NCBI GenBank assembly: GCA_965659745.1
Contig: CBFHXF010000004.1
Span: 1-64,000 of the forward strand
Direction: 5' to 3'
Source of the DNA: VMCP01 sp965659745
Lineage (GTDB): Bacteria > Bacteroidota > Bacteroidia > NS11-12g > UBA955
DNA: 64,000 nucleotides
Both the position numbers and the translations under genes were made by a program. Shown in pieces: positions 23,965-32,150 of this stretch. The notes under the pieces are model-generated. The model was not told the origin of the DNA. It made no database searches and saw only the letters and a list, made by a program, of their open reading frames with translations. Numbering within the stretch: the stretch's first letter is position 1; each line of letters begins with the position of its first letter.

Positions 23965-23995
23965 CAAAGATACTGAAATGTCTCAAAGATTCCAA
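23965..23995 (-). promoter_or_regulatory. Promoter of the rpsF-rpsR-rplI operon
   Basis: On the minus strand TTG (23995-23993), 20 bases, then TATCTTTG (23972-23965): a good match to the Bacteroidota -33/-7 consensus. Transcription would start near 23960, about 15 bases before the rpsF ATG. Confidence 0.65.
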
Positions 23996-24163
23996 TATTA
24001 ACATTTTACTTTTTCAAAAGGCGCAGCACACAAGAATGTTCGATACAAATAACTCAACGTCATAGATGCAAAATGAAGCGCTAAGAATCAGACATACACA
24101 TGATTTCAATTATACATCCGAATACTCACATTCCGAGCTCAGGGCAAATCGGGCTTGCAATGA
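23996..24163. other. Intergenic stretch between yidD and rpsF promoter
   Basis: About 170 bases with no open frame, hairpin with a U-run, tRNA or repeat that I can see. It is the 3' flank of the rpmH-rnpA-yidD operon. Confidence 0.4.
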
Positions 24164-24376
24164 CTAAGGAACCGGATCGTAGCCGCTACCGCCCCAAGGA
24201 CCGCAACTTAATATGCGCTTAAGCGTTAACCATCCGCCTTTAAAAAAACCGTGTTTCTTAAAGGCCTCAATGCCATATTGCGAGCACGTAGGCGTATACC
24301 TACAACTACTGGGCAGCAATGGAGAAATGGCCCCCTGATAAAATTTGATCAATCCAATACCTATATATTTAAGCAT
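24164..24376 (-). CDS. yidD: Membrane protein insertion efficiency factor YidD
   Basis: The protein has 70 residues. FYQGAISPLLPSSCRYTPTC, SQYGIEAFKKHG and LKRILSCGPWGGSGYDPVP are the complete YidD signature, including the conserved cysteines. YidD assists YidC in inserting inner-membrane proteins. It lies downstream of rnpA, 35 bases away, in the usual rpmH-rnpA-yidD order; yidC itself is not in the window. Confidence 0.96.
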   Translation of the reverse strand: MLKYIGIGLIKFYQGAISPLLPSSCRYTPTCSQYGIEAFKKHGFFKGGWLTLKRILSCGPWGGSGYDPVP

Positions 24377-24411
24377 CGCCGTTTTAATTGAAAGATACTA
24401 CTCTCCTATTA

Positions 24412-24945
24412 TTATTCATCCTTAACACCAGATACGTTACCCTTTATGCTGTTTCCATCTCCATTCATATCAGATAGATCAGCTGGCAAGTCGGTTACAT
24501 CTTCCTTAACATCAGAGGACGTTCTCGCACTTTCCGCTGCGCGATCTGCCACAATGGCCTCGATTATTCGTTTTTGCAATTTCAAATACAAGCGCTCCAA
24601 TGGCTCATACTCGCTTAAGTGCGTCCCCACATATACGATGCCAATCGACAAACAGCAATTTTCGCGATTCAACATATTCTGCAAGGGATGTTTGTGGTGC
24701 CGATAAATTTCCCTCAATAACCGTTTCATGCGATTGCGCTTAACGGCTAAACGCAAGCCTTTTTTGCTTGCGTTTATACTGGCTTTCACCGAAGAATCGG
24801 TGTAAAATAAAGGGGGATGTACCAAGTAAGTGATACGAAGCGGATATTTGCTTATCGACTTACCTTGGGTATATAACTGCGAAATCAGAACGTCGCTCTT
24901 CAGACGCTCATGCCGACCAAACGTAAACGAGAGGGATTGAGACAT
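24412..24945 (-). CDS. rnpA: Ribonuclease P protein component
   Basis: The protein has 177 residues. RLKSDVLISQLYTQGKS and SKKGLRLAVKRNRMKRLLRE carry the conserved RNR-type basic motif that binds the P RNA and the pre-tRNA leader. RNase P removes 5' leaders of tRNA precursors. Typical RnpA proteins end near residue 120-130; this one continues with about 45 mostly acidic and polar residues (from DRAAESARTSSDVKEDVTDL to the end), which look disordered. The gene follows rpmH after 19 bases. Confidence 0.93.
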   Translation of the reverse strand: MSQSLSFTFGRHERLKSDVLISQLYTQGKSISKYPLRITYLVHPPLFYTDSSVKASINASKKGLRLAVKRNRMKRLLREIYRHHKHPLQNMLNRENCCLSIGIVYVGTHLSEYEPLERLYLKLQKRIIEAIVADRAAESARTSSDVKEDVTDLPADLSDMNGDGNSIKGNVSGVKDE

Positions 24946-24964
24946 GAGCCATTAGCCACAAGGC

Positions 24965-25123
24965 TTATTTGTGCTTCTGCTCGTCTGATACGGTCAACTT
25001 CTTGCGACCACGTGCGCGGCGAGCTGCCAATACACGTTGGCCGTTTTTGGTTGCCATACGCTCACGGAATCCATGTCTGTTCTTGCGCTTTCTGTTCGAA
25101 GGTTGGTATGTACGTTTAGTCAT
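24965..25123 (-). CDS. rpmH: 50S ribosomal protein L34
   Basis: This short 52-codon gene was read directly from the minus strand: ATG at 25123, TAA at 24967-24965. MTKRTYQPSNRKRKNRHGFR and GQRVLAARRARGRKKL are the textbook L34 sequence, highly basic. It heads the rpmH-rnpA-yidD operon and has a strong promoter 22 bases upstream. Confidence 0.98.
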   Translation of the reverse strand: MTKRTYQPSNRKRKNRHGFRERMATKNGQRVLAARRARGRKKLTVSDEQKHK

Positions 25124-25145
25124 GACAGTATCTTTTTAAGGGCTG

Positions 25146-25177
25146 CAAAGATAATAAGAGTTCAAGATATTAACAAA
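25146..25177 (-). promoter_or_regulatory. Promoter of the rpmH-rnpA-yidD operon
   Basis: Minus strand: TTTG (25177-25174), exactly 20 bases, TATCTTTG (25153-25146). This is one of the best consensus Bacteroidota promoters in the window. The leader before rpmH would be about 18 bases. Confidence 0.75.
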
Positions 25178-25179
25178 AG

Positions 25180-25208
25180 TTGGAAACAAATTATTTGAAA
25201 TAACTTTG
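25180..25208 (+). promoter_or_regulatory. Promoter of the small membrane-protein gene
   Basis: TTG (25180-25182), 18 bases, TAACTTTG (25201-25208), ending seven bases before ATG 25216. It is back-to-back with the rpmH promoter, and the resulting mRNA would be almost leaderless. Confidence 0.55.
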
Positions 25209-25215
25209 TATCACC

Positions 25216-25707
25216 ATGCCACTACCCTTAAAACCTGTATCTCAAACACATAAAATGAAGTGGGTATTTTGGATTACCCTGCCCATTCTGTTCGGAACGC
25301 TATTGTTATCCCTCGTGCTAGGAGCTAAAAAAACAGATTCCCAAGGGTTTGATTTAAAATCTATTGATCTTTTGAACTCAGAAACCTTACCGGCTGTCGT
25401 GATTATCACACTCGTGTTATTCCTTCTATATTTCATCCAATTAAATTGGAGTATCAATCAAAAGGGATTCTACTATCGCTATTTCCCATTCGTGAACAAA
25501 ACACGTTTTATACCTGCCGAGGAAATCCAAAGCATCACACTTGAGAAGATAAATCCCATTCGCGATTTTGGAGGTTGGGGCCTGCGCTATTCTAAAAAAT
25601 ACGGCAAAGCCTATACCACACAGGGCAATCATGTGATTCGCGTACACCTTAAATCAGGCAAAATATTGAACTTTACCGCCGATCCTACAACCGATTTGTC
25701 TGCCTAA
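25216..25707 (+). CDS. Small membrane protein of unknown function
   Basis: The protein has 163 residues. Two hydrophobic helices are visible (about 16-36, VFWITLPILFGTLLLSLVLG, and about 59-78, LPAVVIITLVLFLLYFIQ). They are followed by a cytoplasmic beta-rich domain (FYYRYFPFVNKTRFIPAEEI, HVIRVHLKSGKILNFTAD) that looks like a PH-like domain often attached to two-helix hairpins. I do not recognise a specific family. The ATG at 25216 is preferred over 25255 because of the promoter spacing. The gene stands alone, 29 bases before metG, which has its own -7 element. Confidence 0.75.
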   Translation: MPLPLKPVSQTHKMKWVFWITLPILFGTLLLSLVLGAKKTDSQGFDLKSIDLLNSETLPAVVIITLVLFLLYFIQLNWSINQKGFYYRYFPFVNKTRFIPAEEIQSITLEKINPIRDFGGWGLRYSKKYGKAYTTQGNHVIRVHLKSGKILNFTADPTTDLSA

Positions 25708-25723
25708 GTAAAACCAAATATTG

Positions 25724-25731
25724 TACCTTTG
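25724..25731 (+). promoter_or_regulatory. -7 promoter element for metG
   Basis: TACCTTTG ends five bases before the metG ATG at 25737. A TTTG lies at 25695-25698, but the 25-base spacing is longer than usual, so the -33 element is unclear. Confidence 0.5.
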
Positions 25732-25736
25732 CCGCT

Positions 25737-27788
25737 ATGTCCAAAATTACCATTACTGCCGCTCTCCCTTATGCCAACGGACCTGTTCATATTGGCCATT
25801 TAGCCGGTGTTTACCTGCCTGCTGATACCTACGCGCGCTTTATGCGCCTCAAGGGAGAAGAAACGCTATTTGTTTGTGGCAGCGATGAACACGGAGTGCC
25901 CATTACCCTTAGAGCTAAAAAGGAAGGCATTACCCCGCAAGATGTAGTAGACCGTTACCATGCGCTTATCCGCGATTCGTTTAAAGATTTAGACATCAAT
26001 TTCGATGTATACAGCCGAACCAGCAACCCTACCCACAAAGAAATATCTCAAGAGTTTTTCCTGAACCTCCTAGAAAAAAAGGCTTTTAGAGAAATCGTTT
26101 CTGAACAATTTTTCGATCCCGAAGCCCAACAGTTTTTAGCCGATCGCTACATCACCGGCGACTGTCCGAAATGCCATAACCCAGGAGCCTACGGCGACCA
26201 ATGTGAAAAGTGCGGTTCTACCCTCTCTCCCAACGAACTTCTAAATCCAAAATCAGCCCTAAGCGGAGCAACTCCCATATTAAAGGAAACCAAAAATTGG
26301 TATCTGCCCCTAGACGAATTACAAGAAGATTTCCTTAATCAATATATCGACTCTCGCAAAGAATGGAGGCCAACCGTATTAGGTCAATGCAAATCTTGGC
26401 TGAACGACGGACTGAAAGAGCGCGCCATGACCCGCGATTTAAATTGGGGCATTCCCGTTCCTGTAGAAAACGCAGAAGGCAAGGTATTATATGTATGGTT
26501 TGAAGCCCCTATTGGATATATCTCTGCCACCAAAGAAGCCCGGCCTCAAGATTGGGAAAGCTGGTGGACCGGCGATTCCAAGCTGATCCATTTTATAGGT
26601 AAAGACAATATTGTTTTCCATTGCATCATTTTCCCCGCGATGTTGCACCTGCGCGGCGATGGATACGTAGTGCCCGATCAAGTTCCTGCCAATGAATTCT
26701 TAAATTTAGAAGGACAAAAAATAAGTACCTCTAGAAATTGGGCCGTATGGCTCAATGAATACTTGGAAGAAATGCCCAATCGCCAAGATGAATTGCGTTT
26801 TGTATTGCACAGCATCGCTCCAGAAACCAAAGACAGCGAATTCACGTGGAAAGATTACCAAACCCGGGTTAATTCTGAATTGGTAGGTATTTTAGGAAAT
26901 TTCGCCAATCGCGTTTTGGTATTGATGCACAAATACTATGAAGGCAAAGTGCCCCAACGCACTCATAATTTCGCTGAATCTGAATTGTCGGAACGTTTTT
27001 TAAAACCGATAACCCAAAAATTAAGCCAGTATAAGTTTCGCGATGCCCTCAATTCTTTTATGGAATTGGCTCGATATGGAAATAAATTCTTAGCCGATAC
27101 TGAACCCTGGAAATTGGTAAAAACCGATCCTGCAAAAACTGAAGAAATCATGCAATTTGCCTATGAAATCTTGTGTAATATAGGCATCGCTTCTGAAGTG
27201 TTCTTGCCTAGAACTTATGAAAAATTGACTCAACAATTAGGATTGGCTGTCAACACCACGACCAAGCAGGATTTCTGGAATAACAATACTTGGTTCGTTC
27301 CTAACGAAAATTCGCAAATTGGAACCGTGAGTTTGTTATTCGCCAAAATAGAAGATGAAACTATTGAATCCCAAATTCAAAAACTACAAAATAGCGTGCC
27401 CCCCAACGACCAAGCCCAAACCAAAGTGGAAACCCCAACTGAAGCCGCTCCTGCAAAAAAAGAGAGCATACAATACGACGATTTCGCCAAATTAGATCTG
27501 CGTATCGCTACCGTTCTTAATTGCGAAAAGGTAGAAAAAGCCGATAAATTACTTAAGTTGACCTTAGAAGTAGGTGCCGAAACCTGCACCGTGCTTTCAG
27601 GAATAGCCCTGCATTTTTCTCCCGAAGAAGTCATTGGCAAACAGGTATTGTACTTGTATAATTTGGCCCCACGCAAAATGCGCGGAATTGAAAGTCAAGG
27701 TATGATACTCATGGCAGAAGATGCCGATGGCAAACTCCGCTTCATGCAAGCATCTGATACCGTTCAATCAGGGTCTACAGTTTCGTAA
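25737..27788 (+). CDS. metG: Methionyl-tRNA synthetase with C-terminal tRNA-binding domain
   Basis: The protein has 683 residues. It charges tRNA-Met. ALPYANGPVHIGHLAG contains the HIGH motif; the second ATP motif appears as KISTS in LEGQKISTSRNW, a common variant of KMSKS. A zinc-binding knuckle is present (CPKCHNPGAYGDQCEKCGS). Residues about 445-560 are the anticodon-binding helical domain. After a proline/alanine linker, residues about 580-683 form an EMAPII/Trbp111-like tRNA-binding OB fold (FAKLDLRIATVLNCEKVEKA, GIESQGMILMA). It ends 40 bases before the convergent DUF4175 gene. Confidence 0.97.
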   Translation: MSKITITAALPYANGPVHIGHLAGVYLPADTYARFMRLKGEETLFVCGSDEHGVPITLRAKKEGITPQDVVDRYHALIRDSFKDLDINFDVYSRTSNPTHKEISQEFFLNLLEKKAFREIVSEQFFDPEAQQFLADRYITGDCPKCHNPGAYGDQCEKCGSTLSPNELLNPKSALSGATPILKETKNWYLPLDELQEDFLNQYIDSRKEWRPTVLGQCKSWLNDGLKERAMTRDLNWGIPVPVENAEGKVLYVWFEAPIGYISATKEARPQDWESWWTGDSKLIHFIGKDNIVFHCIIFPAMLHLRGDGYVVPDQVPANEFLNLEGQKISTSRNWAVWLNEYLEEMPNRQDELRFVLHSIAPETKDSEFTWKDYQTRVNSELVGILGNFANRVLVLMHKYYEGKVPQRTHNFAESELSERFLKPITQKLSQYKFRDALNSFMELARYGNKFLADTEPWKLVKTDPAKTEEIMQFAYEILCNIGIASEVFLPRTYEKLTQQLGLAVNTTTKQDFWNNNTWFVPNENSQIGTVSLLFAKIEDETIESQIQKLQNSVPPNDQAQTKVETPTEAAPAKKESIQYDDFAKLDLRIATVLNCEKVEKADKLLKLTLEVGAETCTVLSGIALHFSPEEVIGKQVLYLYNLAPRKMRGIESQGMILMAEDADGKLRFMQASDTVQSGSTVS

Positions 27789-27827
27789 AAACCGCAACAC
27801 AATCAAATCACGCCCGTGTTGGAGGCA

Positions 27828-30800
27828 TTAATTCTGCGATTTTCGCAAATATTCCTCCGACTTTTGGCGGTAATACGGTTTCCATTGAGGCGCCCCTTTT
27901 TGTAATTTTTCCTTTTCCTCGGCCTTTTTTCGTTGCTTTTCAATCCAATCCGGCGGTATTACTAAGTCCGGATTTTTACTTGTATTTGATTCCCTCTTGT
28001 CTTCTTGGTCTTGTTTCATTTGCGCCTTTTCATGTTCCAATAAGCGCGTTTCAATTTGTTTTTGACGCCACATCATCTGGGCATCAAACTTCTTCTCAAC
28101 CCATTTCTTTTCTTGCTCTTCCATCAACTTCTCCGCCTCAAACAGATTGGCGGCTTGACCGGTTTTCCCCTCTTTCAAAGCTTCTTTCCGTAAAGTTTCT
28201 ATTTTACGGCGCAGTTCCTCTTGCATCAATACCATCTCCACCCATTCTTTATCGCTTATGCGTTCTCCATTAGAACCGCCACCCTGCCCTTGTTTCTCTC
28301 CTTTTTCACCGGGCTTCGATTTTCCATCCTTGCCCGATTTAGGATCTCCCTTTTCGCCTTTCTGTCCCTTTTTTCCCTCTTCCCCCTTCTTGCCATCCTG
28401 CTTCGAACCTTGCTCTCCCTGCTGTCCTTCCTTTTGCATCTGCTGCAACTTCTCTCCCAACTGCTTCTGAGCTTCCGACAATTTACTGCCCTTGCCTTTT
28501 TGCGATTTTCCCGAATTTCCAGGCTTCGGATTTTCGCACATTTTACCATTTTTGGGAGAACTACTGCTTTGCTGATTCATGCGTTGCTGCACATTCTTTA
28601 AACTCTCCATCAGCATCACGGCCAGATTATTATAACCTGTCATTACAAACTGTTCGTATGAAGCAGCCTCCCGAACCTTTCGAACTTTTAATTCCTCAAA
28701 AGCGCGGTCCATATTATCATTGATATCGCTAATTTCACGGGTAACCAAATCCGATACCATCGGTTGTCTTTTTGCCAGAGCACGCAAACTGTCTTCTATG
28801 CCTTCGCTCATGTTTTTAATATTCATCTGCTCTTTATTGAGCGACAATACCCTGGGATTGTCGGAATTCAAACTGCCAAGCTCGGTGAATATTTTTTCTT
28901 GTCGGTGAGACACCTCTATCAAATTCTCTAAAAGCGCCCTCAATGCTTTCAAATCTTCAGAATTGCGTTCTTTTTGCGCTTTTTCCAAACTGTTCTGCAT
29001 TTTCTCTTGGGCTTCCTTCATCTTTTCCGCTGCCTTTTGCTGTGCCTGTTTCGACTCCGAAGCCTTCTGCTCTTGCATTTTTTGAGATGCTTGATTTTGC
29101 TTCGATTGCGCTTCATCGATTTCAGGCTTGCCCAAATCTAATTTCATGGGCGATTGTAATTTTTTATTCTGCTCTTCGATTTGTTTTGCCCTATCCTCTA
29201 TTTGTTGAGCCTTTTCCTTTTGCTCTTGCAATTCTTTGAGCAAGTCGTTTTTGGCTTTTTCTTTTTCGGGGGATTTTTCTTTCTGCTTTTCCAAGGCCTC
29301 CGTTTCACGCTGCAATTCCTCTTGCTTATCAATCCATTCTTGCATCTCTTGCCCTTGCAAATCAATTTGCTCCTCCATCCGAAGCTCCTTCAATTGCTCG
29401 AGCAATTGATCCATATCGTCTTTTTGACTCTGCATACGCCTGTCAATCTGATCCATCTTTTGTTGAATTTCCTGAGGCGACTTTTTGCGACTTAACAACT
29501 CCTGCAATTCTTTCATCAATTCTTGCAGTTTAGGATCTTCCAAACGCTCCATGCGCTTGTTCAATTCTTCGCGACGCTCTTTCAACTCCTCATTTTTAGG
29601 CGCCAACTCTTGCTGTTGACGGTCTACCTGCTCTTGTTCCTTCTTTATTTCAGACAAACGCTCCAGCTGTTCTTCTTGCTTTTGCAACCAATTCTCTACT
29701 TTTTCCTGCATATCGAAACTCAATTGAGGCGATACCGACATGCTCTCCTGCAGTTTATCCGATTGCTTTTGCAATTTTTTGGCTTGCGCTTGGGCCTCTG
29801 CCAATTGCTTTTCAATTTTATCCTGACTTTGATTGATTTGTTTTTCGTACATCTCATCCGACCAACGGCGTATGTATTGCCAATCTGAATAGGTGGTTTT
29901 TCCACCATTCAGGGCATCGTTGTCGGTTACCCCAACCCGATACCGCAGACCCTTGTTGGCCGCAATACCCATCGCTTTCAAATCCCAAGCATGCGCAAAA
30001 ACAACGGTTTTATTCGCTTGAAATGACAAACCCCGTTTACTCCGATTTCCCTCTTTGCCCTCTTCCAACTCGTACTCTAAAAACACATCCGAAATCCCAT
30101 AATCGTCAATGGCATTGCCCAATATATAATGATTGTTTTCGTTGTTTTCATTCTCTTTTTGCTCCAATTGAATCTCCGGATACGCATCTGCAACCACCAA
30201 AATTTGCTTTCCAAATGTATCCGATGTGAGGCCATTTCCCACGGACCAAAACTTAATATCCTCATTATGCACATGCTGGGTAACGAATCGGAATTCGGCG
30301 TTCGGTGAAGGGGCTACTTTTTTATTTTTCGGGGGAAGTTTATTCGCTTTCTCGGCGTTAACCCTATCTTGAGTAAGGTACAGATTTTGTGCATTTGTAC
30401 TTAAAACCGACCACTCCAACTTTGTACCAGCTGGAACCTGCAGCACACCCATAGCCGAAATTTCCTCGGCAGGCTTTCCCAAATAAGAAGGATAAATTGC
30501 CTTTAATTGAACATTCCGAAGTTCAAACTTGGGGATGACCCGTATACGTGCATCCCCGCCTTTAAATCCGGCCGCTTCAAACTGAAAATTACAATTCGCT
30601 GCTATGTTTTTCAATTGATAGGTGAACCGATTTTTTGAGTCCGGTTTCATCAAAAACGACTGCTCATTAATACGAATAAAAACCTCTTCGGGATAGGCGT
30701 CACCGTCTAGTTGCAAGGTTACAGGAACATCGCTATTCGTTTGCACTTGCGTATCTGTAAACGAGGGTATGAACCTAAATGGAGCAGGCTTTTGGAATGT

Positions 30801-31370
30801 TTCACTGTAGTTAAAAATGCGTTGCGAAGCCGCTTTGATTGAGGAGGCATCATAAATTCCCCATATAATTAAAAGCAACAGAACGGCTGAAAACCGCATG
30901 AGATTCTTTCGCACGGCAGGCCAATTAAGGGCGTCGGTAAAGGCAAACGGACGCAGTTGTTCGGTCTTTTGCTCGATACTTTTCAGTAAAAGGGCGGAAT
31001 GTGCCGCTTCAGTGCCCATTTTTTCCAACTGCAATAAATTGAGCAACTTATCTGAAATTTCTTCAAAATGATTCCCAATAATGGCAGCGGCTTGTTCTTC
31101 CGACAAACGCTGCGTAGAAACAAACGCATATTTTGCCAAAGGACGTACAATTTGAACATATACACCTACGGCAATAAGTCCCATAAAGCCATAAAATAGG
31201 ACGCCCCGAACCTCAGATTCCAACCAAAACAAATACTCCGTATAGTTGATCAAATAAAACAACACAAGGGCTTGCAAAGCAGTAGTTAAGCCCCCTTGTA
31301 AGAGCTGCTGTAGGTGGTACGACCGAATAAACGCCTGTAGTTTTACTTTAATTTGTTGGGTCGAATTCAT
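27828..31370 (-). CDS. DUF4175-type membrane protein with giant coiled coil
   Basis: The protein has 1180 residues. Hydrophobic helices at about 27-46, 54-75 and 155-170 anchor the N-terminus. Residues about 190-520 are beta-rich with repeated domain-like units (FRFIPSFTDTQVQTNSDVPV). Residues about 520-960 are an almost continuous glutamine/glutamate/lysine coiled coil. Residues about 977-1034 are a collagen-like lysine/glycine stretch with G-x-y spacing (KGEEGKKGQKGEKGDPK). A further helical segment closes the protein. This layout fits the DUF4175 family, conserved in Bacteroidota and of unknown function. Large size and coiled coil suggest a structural or envelope-spanning role. Confidence 0.8.
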   Translation of the reverse strand: MNSTQQIKVKLQAFIRSYHLQQLLQGGLTTALQALVLFYLINYTEYLFWLESEVRGVLFYGFMGLIAVGVYVQIVRPLAKYAFVSTQRLSEEQAAAIIGNHFEEISDKLLNLLQLEKMGTEAAHSALLLKSIEQKTEQLRPFAFTDALNWPAVRKNLMRFSAVLLLLIIWGIYDASSIKAASQRIFNYSETFQKPAPFRFIPSFTDTQVQTNSDVPVTLQLDGDAYPEEVFIRINEQSFLMKPDSKNRFTYQLKNIAANCNFQFEAAGFKGGDARIRVIPKFELRNVQLKAIYPSYLGKPAEEISAMGVLQVPAGTKLEWSVLSTNAQNLYLTQDRVNAEKANKLPPKNKKVAPSPNAEFRFVTQHVHNEDIKFWSVGNGLTSDTFGKQILVVADAYPEIQLEQKENENNENNHYILGNAIDDYGISDVFLEYELEEGKEGNRSKRGLSFQANKTVVFAHAWDLKAMGIAANKGLRYRVGVTDNDALNGGKTTYSDWQYIRRWSDEMYEKQINQSQDKIEKQLAEAQAQAKKLQKQSDKLQESMSVSPQLSFDMQEKVENWLQKQEEQLERLSEIKKEQEQVDRQQQELAPKNEELKERREELNKRMERLEDPKLQELMKELQELLSRKKSPQEIQQKMDQIDRRMQSQKDDMDQLLEQLKELRMEEQIDLQGQEMQEWIDKQEELQRETEALEKQKEKSPEKEKAKNDLLKELQEQKEKAQQIEDRAKQIEEQNKKLQSPMKLDLGKPEIDEAQSKQNQASQKMQEQKASESKQAQQKAAEKMKEAQEKMQNSLEKAQKERNSEDLKALRALLENLIEVSHRQEKIFTELGSLNSDNPRVLSLNKEQMNIKNMSEGIEDSLRALAKRQPMVSDLVTREISDINDNMDRAFEELKVRKVREAASYEQFVMTGYNNLAVMLMESLKNVQQRMNQQSSSSPKNGKMCENPKPGNSGKSQKGKGSKLSEAQKQLGEKLQQMQKEGQQGEQGSKQDGKKGEEGKKGQKGEKGDPKSGKDGKSKPGEKGEKQGQGGGSNGERISDKEWVEMVLMQEELRRKIETLRKEALKEGKTGQAANLFEAEKLMEEQEKKWVEKKFDAQMMWRQKQIETRLLEHEKAQMKQDQEDKRESNTSKNPDLVIPPDWIEKQRKKAEEKEKLQKGAPQWKPYYRQKSEEYLRKSQN

Positions 31371-31378
31371 GCGATTAA

Positions 31379-31386
31379 CAAAGATA
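31379..31386 (-). promoter_or_regulatory. -7 promoter element for the DUF4175 gene
   Basis: TATCTTTG on the minus strand ends eight bases before ATG 31370. No TTG is found at the expected -33 distance. Confidence 0.45.
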
Positions 31387-31433
31387 AGAAAGTAAGTGGT
31401 TTTCAGAGCTTGCGTTTATCGAAATATCGCCTC

Positions 31434-32150
31434 TTAGGGAATAAGTCGATCGACGATAATACCGGTGGAAACCGCTACGTTCAAAGATTCGGCTCCGCCT
31501 CGTTTGGGGATGGTAATCCGCTGGGTGATTTTTTGAGCGAAGGCATCTCGAATGCCATGCGATTCGGATCCCATTATGAGTACAAAGGGTTCTTCGGGCG
31601 CTTTCATTTCATAAAGCGAGGTTCCATTTAAATCGGCCCCTAAAATATGGGCAGACTTCTGCCAAATGGCATCGGCGCCGCGAATACAACTAACCCGCGT
31701 AAAAGACCCCATGCTCGAGGCAATAACTTTGGGATTGGTTTCGTCTACACAATCCTCACTCAACCAAATTTGCGTTAACCCATACCAATCGGCAATGCGT
31801 AAAATAGCCCCTAAATTGCCGGGATCTGCAATACCATCGAGTACAAGATTCAATCCGTTTTGCAAAACGGGCTTTTTAAATGTAGGCTTCGTTACTATGG
31901 CTATTACACCCGGTGGACTTACAAATTGCGACAGCCGTTTCATGTCTTTTGCCGCAATAATTTCATACGCGTAAGACGGATTATATTGATCGATAAATTC
32001 GGTGGTTGCTAAAATAGTGTCTACTTCGAGCTTACTGTGGAATACTTCTTCCACCCCTTTTCGTCCTTCCACTAAGAATTGGGCATATTTTTGCCTATAT
32101 TTTGTTTGTCCTAAAGACGCAATACGCTTTAAATCCGCTTGTGAAATCAT
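31434..32150 (-). CDS. SpoU/TrmH-family RNA 2'-O-methyltransferase
   Basis: ATG 32150 (MISQADLKRIASLGQTKYRQ) is chosen over 32189, whose extra residues are not family-like. The 238-residue protein has the small N-terminal substrate-binding domain (YAQFLVEGRKGVEEVF) and the SPOUT knot domain with LVLDGIADPGNLGAILRIAD, FVLIMGSESHGIRD and IPKRGGAESLNVAVSTGIIV. These are the three SpoU motifs, including the SAM-binding loop. It methylates a ribose in rRNA or tRNA; which one cannot be told. Its 5' end overlaps the divergent tamL start by ten bases. Confidence 0.92.
   Translation of the reverse strand: MISQADLKRIASLGQTKYRQKYAQFLVEGRKGVEEVFHSKLEVDTILATTEFIDQYNPSYAYEIIAAKDMKRLSQFVSPPGVIAIVTKPTFKKPVLQNGLNLVLDGIADPGNLGAILRIADWYGLTQIWLSEDCVDETNPKVIASSMGSFTRVSCIRGADAIWQKSAHILGADLNGTSLYEMKAPEEPFVLIMGSESHGIRDAFAQKITQRITIPKRGGAESLNVAVSTGIIVDRLIP

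Noticed and set aside
23996..24163. A small RNA or tRNA in the gap between yidD and rpsF
   Set aside because: No cloverleaf, no T-loop consensus and no promoter-terminator pair could be found.
25737..27788. KISTS in place of KMSKS in MetG as a sign of inactivation
   Set aside because: Variants of this loop are common in methionyl-tRNA synthetases and all other motifs are intact.
27795..27821. CAACAC/GTGTTG inverted repeat between metG and the DUF4175 gene as a terminator
   Set aside because: Only six pairs with a 15-base loop and no U-run on either strand.
28260..28440. The repetitive stretch as a CRISPR array or tandem DNA repeat
   Set aside because: It has no constant repeat and spacer lengths; the periodicity comes from the protein's glycine/lysine triplets.
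27980..29888. Long plus-strand open frames opposite the DUF4175 gene
   Set aside because: They are antisense to a Q/E/K-rich coiled coil and consist of leucine/phenylalanine runs; compositional shadows, not genes.
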